Part shown: positions 17,021 to 26,463 of the stretch, in pieces
Layout: each line of letters opens with the position of its first letter
Numbering within the stretch: the first letter of the stretch is position 1
Origin: Pelagadaptatus aseana
GTDB lineage: Bacteria > Pseudomonadota > Gammaproteobacteria > Pseudomonadales > Cellvibrionaceae
Length of the DNA: 64,000 nucleotides
NCBI GenBank assembly: GCA_040365065.1
Contig: BAABNI010000002.1
Span: 1 to 64,000 of the forward strand
Reading direction: 5' to 3'
Position numbers and translations under genes: made by a program
The notes under the pieces: generated by a model
What the model saw: only the letters and a program-made list of their open reading frames with translations
Told to the model about the DNA's origin: nothing
Database searches by the model: none

Positions 17021-18226
17021 ATGAACCACAAACTCCTCACCCAAGGCCTGCTGGCCGCCAGCATTGCACTGGCAGCATCAGCTCAGGCTGCGGATGTTCG
17101 CATTAATGGATTTGCCTCTATTGCGGCAGGTAAATCCTTCAGTCAGGATACGTCAACCGGCACCCTGAATAATGGCGACAAAAGCACCTATCGCATTGAC
17201 CCCACCAACGTCTCCAATGCCAACTCCGGTTACGACGACGATGTTAACTTCAATCCTGATTCCAACTATGGCATTCAGTTCAGTAGTGACCTCGGCAATG
17301 GCCTGTCTGTAACTGCACAGCTTACCGGTAAAGGCAGTAACGATTACGAAGCCGAGCTTGAGTGGGCATATGCCAGCTACGAATTAAATGATGAATGGAC
17401 TGTACAAGGCGGTCGCATGCGCCTCCCTCTCTATCATTACTCAGATTTTCTCGATGTAGGCTATGCCTACCACTGGTTGCGCGCACCGGTAGACGTTTAT
17501 GCGGAAGGTATCAGCATCTATCAGGGCCTGGCATTGCGCTATAACACCACTCTGGGCAACTGGGACTTCAGCTCCTCCCTGCATTACGGTAACGGTGGCA
17601 ACGACGACTCCGATATCGGTGATTTGTATCTCGATGATTACTTCGGCCTGGTAATCAATGCCACTTATGACTGGTTGCAACTGCGTATTTCACAACATCG
17701 TGTTGAGCATTATGTTGATGGCCTCGCAGACATAGCTCCAGCAGCCAAGGCTGCTCAGTATGGTGCCAATACATTTTTAGCTACCGACGATGATCCAGCA
17801 GATATTATCTTTACCACAGCCGCAGCCTTTGCCCACTTTGACCAACTCTTCTTGGGCGCTGAGTTTACGGATCTGCAAATGCCTGACGATGAAAAACTTC
17901 TGGTAAGTGCCAACGCGCCATTCCAGACTGAAGAGCGTCAAGCTTACATGCTGACAGCAGGATATCGTATGGGCTCATTGACACCCCATGTGACCTATAC
18001 CGAGCGTGTTGTTACCTTTGGCGATTCGCAACAACTCGGAGCAGCCAATAAAGAATTAGCATCCAGCTCGATCATTGTTGGCCTGCGCTGGGATTTCCAC
18101 CCTGCCGCTGCCATCAAATTTGAATATGCTGACCGTTCTGACGATTCTGACGACGAGGTCAAAACTCTCCTGGGTAATTCCAACGAAGTCAGCAACTTCG
18201 CCATTGGCCTTGACGTAATTTTCTAA
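17021..18226 (+). CDS. outer-membrane porin
   Basis: The product is a 401-residue precursor with a 23-residue signal peptide ending AQA, followed by ADVRINGFASIAAG. The mature part alternates polar and aromatic residues in many amphipathic strands. It contains porin landmarks such as SNYGIQFSSDLGNGLSVTAQL and ends in IGLDVIF, with the terminal aromatic recognised by the BAM machine. Substrate selectivity is not evident. A strong GAGGAAAGAGAG ribosome site precedes the ATG. The gene is followed after 18 bp by a PstS-like periplasmic protein, and a strong terminator closes the unit, so the two are probably one operon. Confidence 0.88.
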   Translation: MNHKLLTQGLLAASIALAASAQAADVRINGFASIAAGKSFSQDTSTGTLNNGDKSTYRIDPTNVSNANSGYDDDVNFNPDSNYGIQFSSDLGNGLSVTAQLTGKGSNDYEAELEWAYASYELNDEWTVQGGRMRLPLYHYSDFLDVGYAYHWLRAPVDVYAEGISIYQGLALRYNTTLGNWDFSSSLHYGNGGNDDSDIGDLYLDDYFGLVINATYDWLQLRISQHRVEHYVDGLADIAPAAKAAQYGANTFLATDDDPADIIFTTAAAFAHFDQLFLGAEFTDLQMPDDEKLLVSANAPFQTEERQAYMLTAGYRMGSLTPHVTYTERVVTFGDSQQLGAANKELASSSIIVGLRWDFHPAAAIKFEYADRSDDSDDEVKTLLGNSNEVSNFAIGLDVIF

Positions 18227-18244
18227 TCACAGGAGAAAGCAACG

Positions 18245-18679
18245 ATGAAAAAATCGAGTTTGAAAAAAATCCTTGCCGCCTCCCTGGCCGGAGCCAGTCT
18301 GCTGGTTTCTGTGTCTGCCTGGTCCGGTGTAGCCGTTATTGTTAACGCCAACAACAGCAACACCCTGTCGGCGGCCGACGTGACCCGTATCTTTCTGGGT
18401 AAAAAGAAAACTTTTCCAGATGGTTCCGAAGCCATCCCGATTGATCAGGCAGAAGGTTCGGCAACCCGTAGCGCTTTTATCAGCACCGCTCTGAAAAAGA
18501 ACGACCAGCAGATCAAAGCGTACTGGGCTCAGCTTCTGTTCACCGGCAAAGGCACCCCGCCAAAAGAGGTGGGTGGCAGCGCCGAAGTGAAGAAACTGGT
18601 CGCAGAAAACCCGGCTCTGATTGGCTACATTGACTCTGGCGATGTAGACAGCAGCGTTAAAGTCGTTCACGAATTTTAA
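18245..18679 (+). CDS. small PstS-like periplasmic substrate-binding protein
   Basis: The product is a 144-residue precursor. It has a Lys-rich signal peptide (about residues 1-27) and a single-lobe PBP-like domain containing the ADVTRIFLGKKKTFPDG and NPALIGYI segments typical of phosphate-binding-protein relatives. It is far shorter than true PstS (over 300 residues), so it cannot form a full two-lobe transporter receptor. It is paired with the porin upstream. No ABC permease or ATPase is nearby, so a role in anion scavenging is only a guess. Confidence 0.82.
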   Translation: MKKSSLKKILAASLAGASLLVSVSAWSGVAVIVNANNSNTLSAADVTRIFLGKKKTFPDGSEAIPIDQAEGSATRSAFISTALKKNDQQIKAYWAQLLFTGKGTPPKEVGGSAEVKKLVAENPALIGYIDSGDVDSSVKVVHEF

Positions 18680-18700
18680 TTCGTTACTGCAATGACTACA

Positions 18701-18726
18701 AAAAGGCACCTTCGGGTGCCTTTTTT
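18701..18726 (+). terminator. Rho-independent terminator of the porin unit
   Basis: GGCACC and GGTGCC flank a TTCG-type loop, with an A-run before and a T-run after. This is a textbook intrinsic terminator 22 bp after the small periplasmic protein gene. Confidence 0.9.
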
Positions 18727-18762
18727 ATTTCTTGTAACAATCTCATCACGATATATTGCAGA

Positions 18763-18840
18763 GAGATCCCTCACCTTCGTTTATTGCCATGGACGGCATG
18801 TATGCCTGAAATGCAGGAGCATTTTCAGGTCGGGATGACA
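18763..18840. repeat. dispersed inverted-repeat element, GTCATCCCGA family
   Basis: This is a longer member of the family in the opposite orientation, starting with AGAGATCCCTCACCTTCG and ending TCAGGTCGGGATGACA. The middle holds a further imperfect palindrome around GGCATGTATGCC. It fills the gap between the two converging units (porin and Tol-Pal). Confidence 0.65.
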
Positions 18841-18880
18841 GGAGACGTTAGGGATGACAATGCATGGAAGGATGGACAAT

Positions 18881-19708
18881 TTAAAAGTTATTTGCCAAAT
18901 AACTTTTAGCCAGACGAGCCGCATTGCTGTCACCCGCAGCCACTTCCTGCAAAATAGATTGCGCCTTCACCGTATCACCGAGCTTGTGGTAGACCGTACC
19001 CAGCTTGTAGTTGGCATCCGCGACCTTATTGTGCTCAGGCCACTCACTCACCATCCGCGCGAACCACTCGCGAGACTTCTCGAGATCCCCCTTCAGCAGA
19101 GCCAATTCCCCCAGCCAGTACAAACTGTTTGCGGCGTAGCGCCCCTTGGGAAATTGCTGCAGGTATTGGTTCAGTGCCACCTCAGCTTTAGCGTAATCTT
19201 TCTGCTTGAGAATTAAATCGATGGCTGCACGATACTGTTGCGACTCTTGCGTACCGCTGGGCTCTGACGGCAACGACTGAGCCGAAGAGGTAACCGGAGT
19301 AGAGGTTGCAGTATTCACAGCAGAAGACTGTGTGGCAGATGCAGCCAGAGATTTACTCGCGTCGGAGAAAGCTCCTCCTGCAACTGCACTCAATCGCTTG
19401 TCCAGACTCAGATAATCATCCAGCCGCTGCTGCTTCAGACGCTTGATCTCATAGGTCTGCTCTTCAACCAGCCCTCGCAACTGAGACACTTCCTGCTGCA
19501 ACATCTGCATCTGATAAAACATTTCTGCAGTACCACCAGCTGGCGCAGATGCAGTATCAGGTGACGCTTGCAGCGGCATCGCAGATACAACCGGATCCGA
19601 AATCAGTCGGTTATTGGATTCAACCACTTCCACCTGAGCGTTTACGCCAGGCACAACGAAAACCGCAGCCATAATGGCTGCGGATAAAAGGCTTTGCTTT
19701 TTCTTCAT
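18881..19708 (-). CDS. cpoB: Tol-Pal coordinator CpoB
   Basis: The product is a 275-residue periplasmic protein, formerly YbgF, that links Tol-Pal to peptidoglycan synthesis in cell division. A signal peptide ending GVNA is followed by a trimerising coiled coil (about residues 60-105, QMQMLQQEVSQLRGLVEEQ). A Ser/Thr/Ala-rich linker and a C-terminal TPR domain (about 155-275, with YWLGELALLKGD and YKLGTVYHKLGD) complete it. It lies 8 bp after pal, as the last gene of the tol block. Confidence 0.94.
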   Translation of the reverse strand: MKKKQSLLSAAIMAAVFVVPGVNAQVEVVESNNRLISDPVVSAMPLQASPDTASAPAGGTAEMFYQMQMLQQEVSQLRGLVEEQTYEIKRLKQQRLDDYLSLDKRLSAVAGGAFSDASKSLAASATQSSAVNTATSTPVTSSAQSLPSEPSGTQESQQYRAAIDLILKQKDYAKAEVALNQYLQQFPKGRYAANSLYWLGELALLKGDLEKSREWFARMVSEWPEHNKVADANYKLGTVYHKLGDTVKAQSILQEVAAGDSNAARLAKSYLANNF

Positions 19709-19715
19709 CTGGAGT

Positions 19716-20195
19716 TTACTTCAGTTCCACACGACGATTCATTTCGTGACTGGAAGAGCTGGCCAGACGCTCTTCGCCGTAGCTGATGGTTTCCAGATTA
19801 GAGGAATCAACACCTTGCAGAACCAGAAAATCACGTACGGCTTTGGCTCGACGCTCACCCAATGCCATGTTGTACTCACGGGTACCGCGCTCATCGGCAT
19901 GGCCTTCCAGACGTACGGAACGAGGAGAAGCTTTCAACTGAGCAGCGTGAGCAGTCAGTGCGGCACGGGCCTCGGGCTTTAATACAGACTGATCAAAGTC
20001 AAAGTAGAAAACGGTATCCAGCTTGGCCATGGAATCATCCATAGAGGAGCCGCTTACCGCAGAGGAATCAACTGAAGAAGCAGTCGCTGAAGAATCAGTC
20101 GCCGCAGTGTCAGTGGTAGAAGTGCTGGAACAGCCAGCCAGTGCTGCCATAACAACAGCCAAACCCATACTTTGCTTCAATGCTTTGGTGAACAT
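19716..20195 (-). CDS. pal: peptidoglycan-associated lipoprotein Pal
   Basis: The product is a 159-residue outer-membrane lipoprotein. The lipobox LAGC has the lipidated Cys at about residue 22. A Ser/Thr/Ala-rich linker leads to an OmpA-like domain with FYFDFDQSVLKPEAR and LEGHADERGTREYNMALGERRA, the diaminopimelate-binding signature. The tail is slightly divergent (EERLASSSSHEMNRRVELK) but keeps NRRVEL. It anchors the outer membrane to the wall and partners TolB. Confidence 0.96.
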   Translation of the reverse strand: MFTKALKQSMGLAVVMAALAGCSSTSTTDTAATDSSATASSVDSSAVSGSSMDDSMAKLDTVFYFDFDQSVLKPEARAALTAHAAQLKASPRSVRLEGHADERGTREYNMALGERRAKAVRDFLVLQGVDSSNLETISYGEERLASSSSHEMNRRVELK

Positions 20196-20264
20196 TATTC
20201 ACTCCTGGTTATTAATAAAAACTTTCCAATTGCGGGCAACCCGCAACCCTAAAAAACACCGTAC

Positions 20265-21557
20265 TTAGAAATAAGGTGACCAACTTGGTTCCCTCACATC
20301 CCCTTGTTTTGAGGGAAGCCGGAATTTAACGCCGGCATCCAGAGAAACTGCACCAAGTATACCTTTACCACGGTATTTCGTCGCATACATCAGCATAGCA
20401 CCATTTGGCGCAATGGAAGGCGACTCATCAAGATGGGTTTCTGTCAGCACTCTTATCATGCCCGTTTTCATATCCTGTGCGGCAATATGAAAAACACCGT
20501 TAAGCCGATGCACCATCACCAGATGCTTACCATCCGGGGACAGTCTTGGACGAGCGTTATAGTCACCCTCAAAGGTTAAGCGTTCTGTACGCCCACTGGC
20601 AAGTGTAACTTGATAAATTTGCGGCTTTCCGCCTCTATCTGACGTAAAAATTACGCCTTTTCCATCCAAAGTCCAATTTGGCTCTGTATCAATGGCAAAG
20701 TGCCGGGTGATTCGGCTGAACTTTCTTGTCGCCAGATCCAACACATAGATTTCCGGGTTGCCGTCTTTTGATAACACCAACGCCATCTTTGATCCATCGG
20801 GTGACCAGGCGGGTGCACCATTAAGCCCCTTAAAATTGGTCAACTGCTCTCTTACACCAGAGGCCAGCTCTTGCCGAAAAATAGCCGGCCGGCCGGTTTC
20901 AAAAGACACATAAGCCACCTGCCTGCCATCCGGCGACCAGGCCGGTGACATAATAGGGTGTTTGGATTTCAACAGGACTCTTGGTCTGGCACCATCGGCA
21001 TCCGCCATCATTAAGCGGTAACGCTCACTGGAGAAAGCCTCCACGTAAACAATCTTGGTAGAAAACGCACCGCGGATACCGGTAATGGTTTCGTACACGA
21101 CGTCACTGACAAAATGGGCCATGTCACGTAACTGGGACAGCTCACCATCAACTCGCTTACGCAACAATTTCACCTGCGACAACACATCAAACAGCTCAAA
21201 GGTCAGTTGATACTCACCTTCCGGTGTTTGCTCCATATTCGCCAACAGCAAATATTCCGAACCGAGCATGCGCCAGTCGCGATAATAAACATCGGCTTCA
21301 CGTCGTGGAAACGACAACATGTCACGTTTGGGAATGGTGCTGAATTGACCACTTCGCTGCAGATCACTCTCCACAATGCTATCCAGATTTTCCGGTAACG
21401 CCGCACCATCCCAACCAAAAGGCGCAATAGCAATACGTGTTGGGTTATCGACCCCCTGAGTAATCTCAATGGTCAACTCAGCTCTAAGCTGCGAGCTCAA
21501 GGTAAAGCACACCAAAACAAGTAACAGCTGCCACAGGCGAAACAATGGTAAATTCAT
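20265..21557 (-). CDS. tolB: Tol-Pal translocation protein TolB
   Basis: The product is a 430-residue periplasmic protein. A signal peptide (about residues 1-27) is followed by the N-terminal alpha/beta domain ELTIEITQGVDNPTRIAIAPF. A six-bladed beta-propeller of repeated SPDGxxxxY/V motifs (PAWSPDGRQVAYVS and similar) completes it. It shuttles between Pal and TolA. It lies 38 bp after tolA and 70 bp before pal, the standard order. Confidence 0.96.
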   Translation of the reverse strand: MNLPLFRLWQLLLVLVCFTLSSQLRAELTIEITQGVDNPTRIAIAPFGWDGAALPENLDSIVESDLQRSGQFSTIPKRDMLSFPRREADVYYRDWRMLGSEYLLLANMEQTPEGEYQLTFELFDVLSQVKLLRKRVDGELSQLRDMAHFVSDVVYETITGIRGAFSTKIVYVEAFSSERYRLMMADADGARPRVLLKSKHPIMSPAWSPDGRQVAYVSFETGRPAIFRQELASGVREQLTNFKGLNGAPAWSPDGSKMALVLSKDGNPEIYVLDLATRKFSRITRHFAIDTEPNWTLDGKGVIFTSDRGGKPQIYQVTLASGRTERLTFEGDYNARPRLSPDGKHLVMVHRLNGVFHIAAQDMKTGMIRVLTETHLDESPSIAPNGAMLMYATKYRGKGILGAVSLDAGVKFRLPSKQGDVREPSWSPYF

Positions 21558-21594
21558 AAGGCAATCAACATTTATTATCTGAATTCAAACTGGG

Positions 21595-22434
21595 TTAAAG
21601 CCGCAAATCCTGAGGATTAAACTTTAAGCGCAACTGACGAAAATAGCGATCAAACACATCCGCTGGAACATCACGCAACACCTCAAAGCGCCCGGCTTTT
21701 TTAACGGCCTGCTCGGCAGAGCGATCAAAAGCAGCATTACCACTGCTCTTCACCACTGCGACGTGAATCACTTCGCCGGTAGGAATCAACTGGATACTGA
21801 GCTCGCACACCATGCCTTTGCGCGCCGAAGGTGGACGACTCCAATTCTGCTCAATCATTGCTGCAATCAGACCGATGTAACTCTGGGCCTGTTGAGCCTG
21901 AGTTTCCGCCTGAAGCATGGCCTCCTCTTCGGCCAAGGCTTCAGCAAAGGCAGCTTCCTGAGCGATGCGTTGCTGCTCTGCCAGCTGCTGTTGTTCTAGC
22001 GCTCGCTGCTCTGCCAATTGTTGTTGGCGCGCAGCCTCAGCTGCGGCTTTTTCTTTGGCGGCCTTTTCTGCAGCCAGCTTCTTCTGTCGCGCCAACTCTT
22101 CGGTTCGCTTGCGTTTTTGCTCAGCAACGGCCCTCTGCTTTTGTTTTTCTCGATCGGCTCTCTGCTTGTCTCGAATGGCTTGCTGCCTTCTCTTTTCCGC
22201 CATATTAACCGTTTTCTTTTTCGGCGCAGGTTTTTCAGCTTTTGGCTTTATCTCGACCAGCTTTGCTTCGACGTATCGCGGCACCACTTGCGTCTGCTTG
22301 GGCGGCGCAGATTCCCAACCCCAAGCCACAACCACTAGCAGCACTACGTGCAATGCCACACTGATCAAAACCGCCGAACCATAGCCAGAAGCTGATGCAG
22401 AATAACGTTCCATGGGGTCGGTTGCAGTTACCAT
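21595..22434 (-). CDS. tolA: Tol-Pal energy transducer TolA
   Basis: The product has 279 residues. One N-terminal transmembrane helix (about 19-40) is followed by a Pro/Lys segment. A long Ala/Lys/Gln/Glu coiled-coil domain II spans about 75-190, and a globular domain III binds TolB and Pal. The coiled coil is shorter than in E. coli TolA (421 residues), which is common outside Enterobacteriaceae. The ATG overlaps the tolR stop (TGATG). Confidence 0.94.
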   Translation of the reverse strand: MVTATDPMERYSASASGYGSAVLISVALHVVLLVVVAWGWESAPPKQTQVVPRYVEAKLVEIKPKAEKPAPKKKTVNMAEKRRQQAIRDKQRADREKQKQRAVAEQKRKRTEELARQKKLAAEKAAKEKAAAEAARQQQLAEQRALEQQQLAEQQRIAQEAAFAEALAEEEAMLQAETQAQQAQSYIGLIAAMIEQNWSRPPSARKGMVCELSIQLIPTGEVIHVAVVKSSGNAAFDRSAEQAVKKAGRFEVLRDVPADVFDRYFRQLRLKFNPQDLRL

Positions 22435-22862
22435 CAGATTTTTGGCGGCTCAGTCACCAGACCAACCGAAGGCGCCCCGGCAGACTGAAGCTGACTCATC
22501 AGCGTCACCACAACGCCGTAATCAACCTGGGTGTCGCCCCAGACCAGCACCGGGGTATTGGGCTTGGCCCGCAAAACCTTGGTTACCGTTTCAGAGATCT
22601 CACTCAATGGTCGGGCTTTGTTCTCATCTTTACCAAGATTGATGTAGTAGGTACCGTCTGCTTTTACAGAAACAATTAACGGCTCCTCCTCTTTATTGTC
22701 CATTGGCGCTGATGGAGCATCGGGTAAGTCCACCTTAACCCCCTGCATCAGCAAAGGCGCTGTCACCATAAACACCACCAGCAATACCAGCATCACATCA
22801 AGGTAGGGAACCACATTGATTTCCGCCATGGGCTTCTTTTTTACCTTGCGCTTGTACATCAA
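22434..22862 (-). CDS. tolR: Tol-Pal proton channel subunit TolR
   Basis: The product is a 142-residue ExbD/TolR protein. The basic N-terminus KRKVKKKPMAEINVVPYLDV leads to one transmembrane helix with the proton-carrying Asp in YLDVMLVLLVVFM, then a periplasmic domain. It forms the motor with TolQ. A start one codon later (22859) is equally possible. Confidence 0.95.
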   Translation of the reverse strand: MMYKRKVKKKPMAEINVVPYLDVMLVLLVVFMVTAPLLMQGVKVDLPDAPSAPMDNKEEEPLIVSVKADGTYYINLGKDENKARPLSEISETVTKVLRAKPNTPVLVWGDTQVDYGVVVTLMSQLQSAGAPSVGLVTEPPKI

Positions 22863-22876
22863 ATCGCCCCTACCAC

Positions 22877-23572
22877 TCAGGATTGCTTGGCGTGAACCTG
22901 ACGATGCAGGATGGCCGAAAACTCTTCGGCAAAGGTTTCATAACGGCTGTATAAAGCATCTGCCCGCGCCGAAAAACGGTTGTAGGCCAATACCGCCGGA
23001 ATAGCCGCAAACAACCCCATGGCCGTTGCAATCAGAGCTTCGGAAATACCTGGTGCCACGGTTGCCAGGGTTGCCTGCTGAGCATTGGCCAGACCACGGA
23101 AGGAATTCATAATCCCCCAAACGGTTCCGAACAAACCAATATAGGGGCTCACAGAAGCAACACTGGCCAGAAACGGCAAATTGGCTTCCAGCTTTTCCTC
23201 TTCCCGGTTCAAAGCAACCCGCATGGCTCGCTGGGTCCCCTCCATCACGGCATCGGGATCGGCGTTAACCTGCTGACGCAGGCGGGTAAACTCTTTAAAA
23301 CCCGCCCTGAAAATATTTTCGGCGCCATCCACATCACCGGACACCGATCGACTGTTGGACTGACGGTACAATTGGTTGAGGTCACCGCCAGACCAGAAAG
23401 CACTTTCAAAGGCACTGAAATTGGATTTGGCCTGACTCTGGTAACGACCACGTTGAATGATCATCACCCAGGAAACAATCGACGCCAGAAATAATATCAG
23501 CATCACGGCCTGCACCAGCAGGCTGGCATTCATAATCAGACTGACAATCGAAAGAGAAGAATGTTCGGGCAT
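22877..23572 (-). CDS. tolQ: Tol-Pal proton channel subunit TolQ
   Basis: The product is a 231-residue ExbB/TolQ/MotA-type protein with three transmembrane helices, at about residues 15-38, 135-157 and 168-190. The GTVWGIMNSFRGL segment and the helix around ATVAPGISEALIATAMGLFAAIPAV are family signatures. A GGAAATAAA ribosome site precedes the ATG. It begins the motor genes 112 bp after ybgC. Confidence 0.96.
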   Translation of the reverse strand: MPEHSSLSIVSLIMNASLLVQAVMLILFLASIVSWVMIIQRGRYQSQAKSNFSAFESAFWSGGDLNQLYRQSNSRSVSGDVDGAENIFRAGFKEFTRLRQQVNADPDAVMEGTQRAMRVALNREEEKLEANLPFLASVASVSPYIGLFGTVWGIMNSFRGLANAQQATLATVAPGISEALIATAMGLFAAIPAVLAYNRFSARADALYSRYETFAEEFSAILHRQVHAKQS

Positions 23573-23684
23573 TTTATTTCCTTTATGGTTGCTCTGGCAT
23601 GCTCACTGAAAATACAGCCACTGCTTAAGCGTTTGCATGAGGCACAAAGCACCTCATCAATAACATCAAAATAAGTCTGGGTTA

Positions 23685-24104
23685 TTACTGCTGGTCATCC
23701 ATCACAGCGGCAACGGATTCTCTGACACTTTGGGGCAGAGGCGCGGGTTTCATCCCATCACTGTGAACACAAGCCACTTTGATTTCCCCCTCACACAACA
23801 GTTCCCTGTCACGCCAGATCTTTTGCTGAAATACCAGATAACTGCGAGCCAACTTACTGACCACAGCAGTAGCCGTCAAGCTGTCATCCAATAAAGCCGG
23901 CCGGCGATAATTGATATTGGCTGAATGCACCACCATCAATTTATCCTCTTCCATAAAAGCGGGTTTGTCGTAGCCCAGCGAGCGCATCAGTTCCGTGCGA
24001 GCGCGCTCCATATATTTGAGATAATTAACGTAGTAAACGATACCACCGGCATCGGTATCTTCGATGTACACCCGAACGGGCATGGAGAAATCAGAATCAC
24101 TCAT
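23685..24104 (-). CDS. ybgC: Tol-Pal-associated acyl-CoA thioesterase YbgC
   Basis: The product is a 139-residue hot-dog-fold thioesterase. The active-site segment YIEDTDAGGIVYYVNYLKY carries the catalytic Asp (EDTD) and the family pattern around it. The C-terminal region ELLCEGEIKVACV is typical. YbgC is constantly linked to tolQRAB and is thought to act on acyl-CoA or acyl-ACP in phospholipid metabolism. Confidence 0.94.
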   Translation of the reverse strand: MSDSDFSMPVRVYIEDTDAGGIVYYVNYLKYMERARTELMRSLGYDKPAFMEEDKLMVVHSANINYRRPALLDDSLTATAVVSKLARSYLVFQQKIWRDRELLCEGEIKVACVHSDGMKPAPLPQSVRESVAAVMDDQQ

Positions 24105-24155
24105 AATCGGAAAGTCGTCAGCATCAGATAAAACCGGGCAATAAACATCAACCGG

Positions 24156-25178
24156 TTATTTAGGGGCCTCAATACCAAAATGGTCGTAAGCCAGTTGGGT
24201 CACGATTCTACCGCGAGGTGTTCGCGACAAATACCCCTGCTGAATCAGGTAAGGCTCCAGAACATCTTCGATGGTATCTCGCTCTTCACTGATTGATGCC
24301 GCCAGACTTTCAACCCCCACTGGCCCGCCACCATAATTTTCGATCATGGCCAGAAGCAGACGCCTGTCCATGTGATCAAAACCTTTCTCATCCACATTGA
24401 GCATATTCAAAGCCTGATCCGCTGTGGCGGCAGTAATCTTTGCCCCCGCTTTAACCTCGGCATAATCGCGCACCCGACGCAGCAGTCGATTGGCAATTCG
24501 TGGCGTTCCCCGGGAGCGACGAGCTATTTCAAAAGCACCGCCCTCATCACAACTCATACCCTGCAACCCAGCCGAGCGGGAAACAATGCTGGTCAAATCG
24601 GCAACATTATAAAACTCGAGCCGCTGCACAATGCCGAAGCGATCGCGCAACGGGGATGTCAGCAAACCAGCACGAGTAGTAGCGCCCACCAGGGTAAAAG
24701 GCGGTAAATCCAGCTTTATTGAACGGGCGGCAGGCCCTTCACCGATCATGATATCCAGCTGAAAATCCTCCATGGCTGGGTATAGCACTTCTTCGACGTG
24801 AGGACTCAAGCGGTGAATTTCATCGATAAACAAAACATCCCCTGGCTCGAGATTGGTCATCAGGGCAGCCAGATCACCGGCCTTCTCCAGAACCGGACCG
24901 GAAGTGGTTTTAATATCAACGCCCATCTCATGAGCAATAATATTGGCGAGTGTGGTTTTACCCAGACCGGGAGGCCCGAACACCAAAGTATGATCCAAGG
25001 CTTCATCACGCCCTCTGGCAGCCTGAATAAAGATATCCATCTGCTCTCTGACGGCTGGCTGCCCGACGTAATCTGCCAGGGACTGAGGCCGCACCGCGCG
25101 ATCCTGCACATCCTCCATAACGCGCGCCTCACCGGAAATAATGCGTTCTTGTGCCACCAGAGCGTCTTTTTCAATCAT
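24156..25178 (-). CDS. ruvB: Holliday junction branch migration helicase RuvB
   Basis: The product is a 340-residue AAA+ motor. Walker A GPPGLGKTT, Walker B FIDEIHRLSP, sensor 1 GATTRAGLLTSPLRDRFG and a C-terminal winged helix with YLIQQGYLSRTPRGR are all present. It drives branch migration with RuvA at Holliday junctions. It lies 23 bp after ruvA. Confidence 0.97.
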   Translation of the reverse strand: MIEKDALVAQERIISGEARVMEDVQDRAVRPQSLADYVGQPAVREQMDIFIQAARGRDEALDHTLVFGPPGLGKTTLANIIAHEMGVDIKTTSGPVLEKAGDLAALMTNLEPGDVLFIDEIHRLSPHVEEVLYPAMEDFQLDIMIGEGPAARSIKLDLPPFTLVGATTRAGLLTSPLRDRFGIVQRLEFYNVADLTSIVSRSAGLQGMSCDEGGAFEIARRSRGTPRIANRLLRRVRDYAEVKAGAKITAATADQALNMLNVDEKGFDHMDRRLLLAMIENYGGGPVGVESLAASISEERDTIEDVLEPYLIQQGYLSRTPRGRIVTQLAYDHFGIEAPK

Positions 25179-25201
25179 GACTTGCGATTACCTTACTGTT
25201 A

Positions 25202-25828
25202 TCAGGCCGGAACGAGGCTTTTTAATGCCAGACGAATCAAATCTTCACTGCGGGTAACGTCATTATCTTTTAATACCCGGGCAATGACCTTGGCCGCCTC
25301 CACGGGTTTATAGCCCAGAGTTACCAGCGCGCTCTCTGCTTCCGCCGCAAAATCTACTGCGGGCTCATCCACCTTGGCCCCACTGGCCCGCTCCATAGCC
25401 GCCAGAGGCGAAGCGGCACTCTGCCACTCTTTCAGCTTGTCACGTAACTCTACGATCAAGCGCTCTGCGGTTTTCTTACCGACACCCGGCACCTTCACCA
25501 GAGCAGCCACATTATTATCCATCACACAGGTGACCAACTGATCGCTGTCCATTCCGGACATGATACCCAACGCCATTTTGGGGCCGACACCACTGACTTT
25601 AATCAGTGTCCGGAACAATTGGCGATCTTTTTTGGAAGAAAAACCGAACAGGGTCTGGGCTGTTTCACTGACGGCAAAATGGGTCAGCAGGGTCACCTGA
25701 CCTCCCAGCTCTGGCAGCTGAAACAGCGTCGTCATGGGCACCAACACTTCGTAGCCCACGCCATTCACATCCACCAGTATTTCCGGTGCATTTTTCTCAA
25801 GGAGCTGCCCTTGGATTCTTCCGATCAT
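25202..25828 (-). CDS. ruvA: Holliday junction DNA-binding protein RuvA
   Basis: The product has 208 residues starting at ATG 25828, giving the standard N-terminus MIGRIQGQLLEK. A longer reading to 25867 would overlap ruvC and lacks family support. OB-fold, tandem helix-hairpin-helix motifs (VSGVGPKMALGIM and VPGVGKKTAERLIVELR) and a C-terminal RuvB-binding domain (VTLGYKPVEAAKVI) are in order. Confidence 0.96.
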   Translation of the reverse strand: MIGRIQGQLLEKNAPEILVDVNGVGYEVLVPMTTLFQLPELGGQVTLLTHFAVSETAQTLFGFSSKKDRQLFRTLIKVSGVGPKMALGIMSGMDSDQLVTCVMDNNVAALVKVPGVGKKTAERLIVELRDKLKEWQSAASPLAAMERASGAKVDEPAVDFAAEAESALVTLGYKPVEAAKVIARVLKDNDVTRSEDLIRLALKSLVPA

Positions 25829-25850
25829 AATGATTTCTCTTGTAATACCA

Positions 25851-26369
25851 TCACACCATTCGCCCACGACGAAAGGTTCTGGCCTTGGCCACCTTTAGCA
25901 AATGCTGCTGACTGTTGGCGTGACACAGCGCCACCCCCAAAGCATCCGCTGCATCTTCCTGCGGCGTTGCCGGCAATTTCAACAGCGTTTTAACCATGTG
26001 CTGCATCTGGTGTTTTTCTGCGCCACCATTACCCACCACGGACTGCTTTACCTTGCGGGCTTCGTATTCGAATACGGGTAAATCCTGATTGACCGCCGCC
26101 ACTACAGCCGCCCCCCGGGCCTGCCCCAGCTTTAACGCAGAGCCGGCGCTCTTGGCCATAAACACCTGTTCAACCGCCACCTCTTGAGGACAATATTCCT
26201 CGATAATCTCGGTAACAGAATCGAAAATGACTTTTAAGCGCTCCGGCAGAGACACTTCAGGAATGCGGATAACGCCACTGGCAACATACTCGTACTTGCT
26301 GCCGACACAATTGATAATACCGAAACCGGTTTTCAGTGAACCGGGATCAATCCCCAAAACCAAAGCCAT
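25851..26369 (-). CDS. ruvC: Holliday junction resolvase RuvC
   Basis: The product is a 172-residue RNase H-fold endonuclease. The acidic catalytic residues are visible: Asp7 in LGIDPGSLKTGFG, Glu in VAVEQVFMAK, and the pair in EDAADALGVALCHA. It is the first gene of ruvCAB and lies 95 bp past the terminator that separates it from aspS. Confidence 0.96.
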   Translation of the reverse strand: MALVLGIDPGSLKTGFGIINCVGSKYEYVASGVIRIPEVSLPERLKVIFDSVTEIIEEYCPQEVAVEQVFMAKSAGSALKLGQARGAAVVAAVNQDLPVFEYEARKVKQSVVGNGGAEKHQMQHMVKTLLKLPATPQEDAADALGVALCHANSQQHLLKVAKARTFRRGRMV

Positions 26370-26463
26370 CTATTTCACTCGCATGCCTGCTGATACCGCC
26401 TGAGTTTGCCCGTGTTCGCCCAGGAAAAGACCTGTTTTTTTATCCAGTACTTGAAGTTTAACC

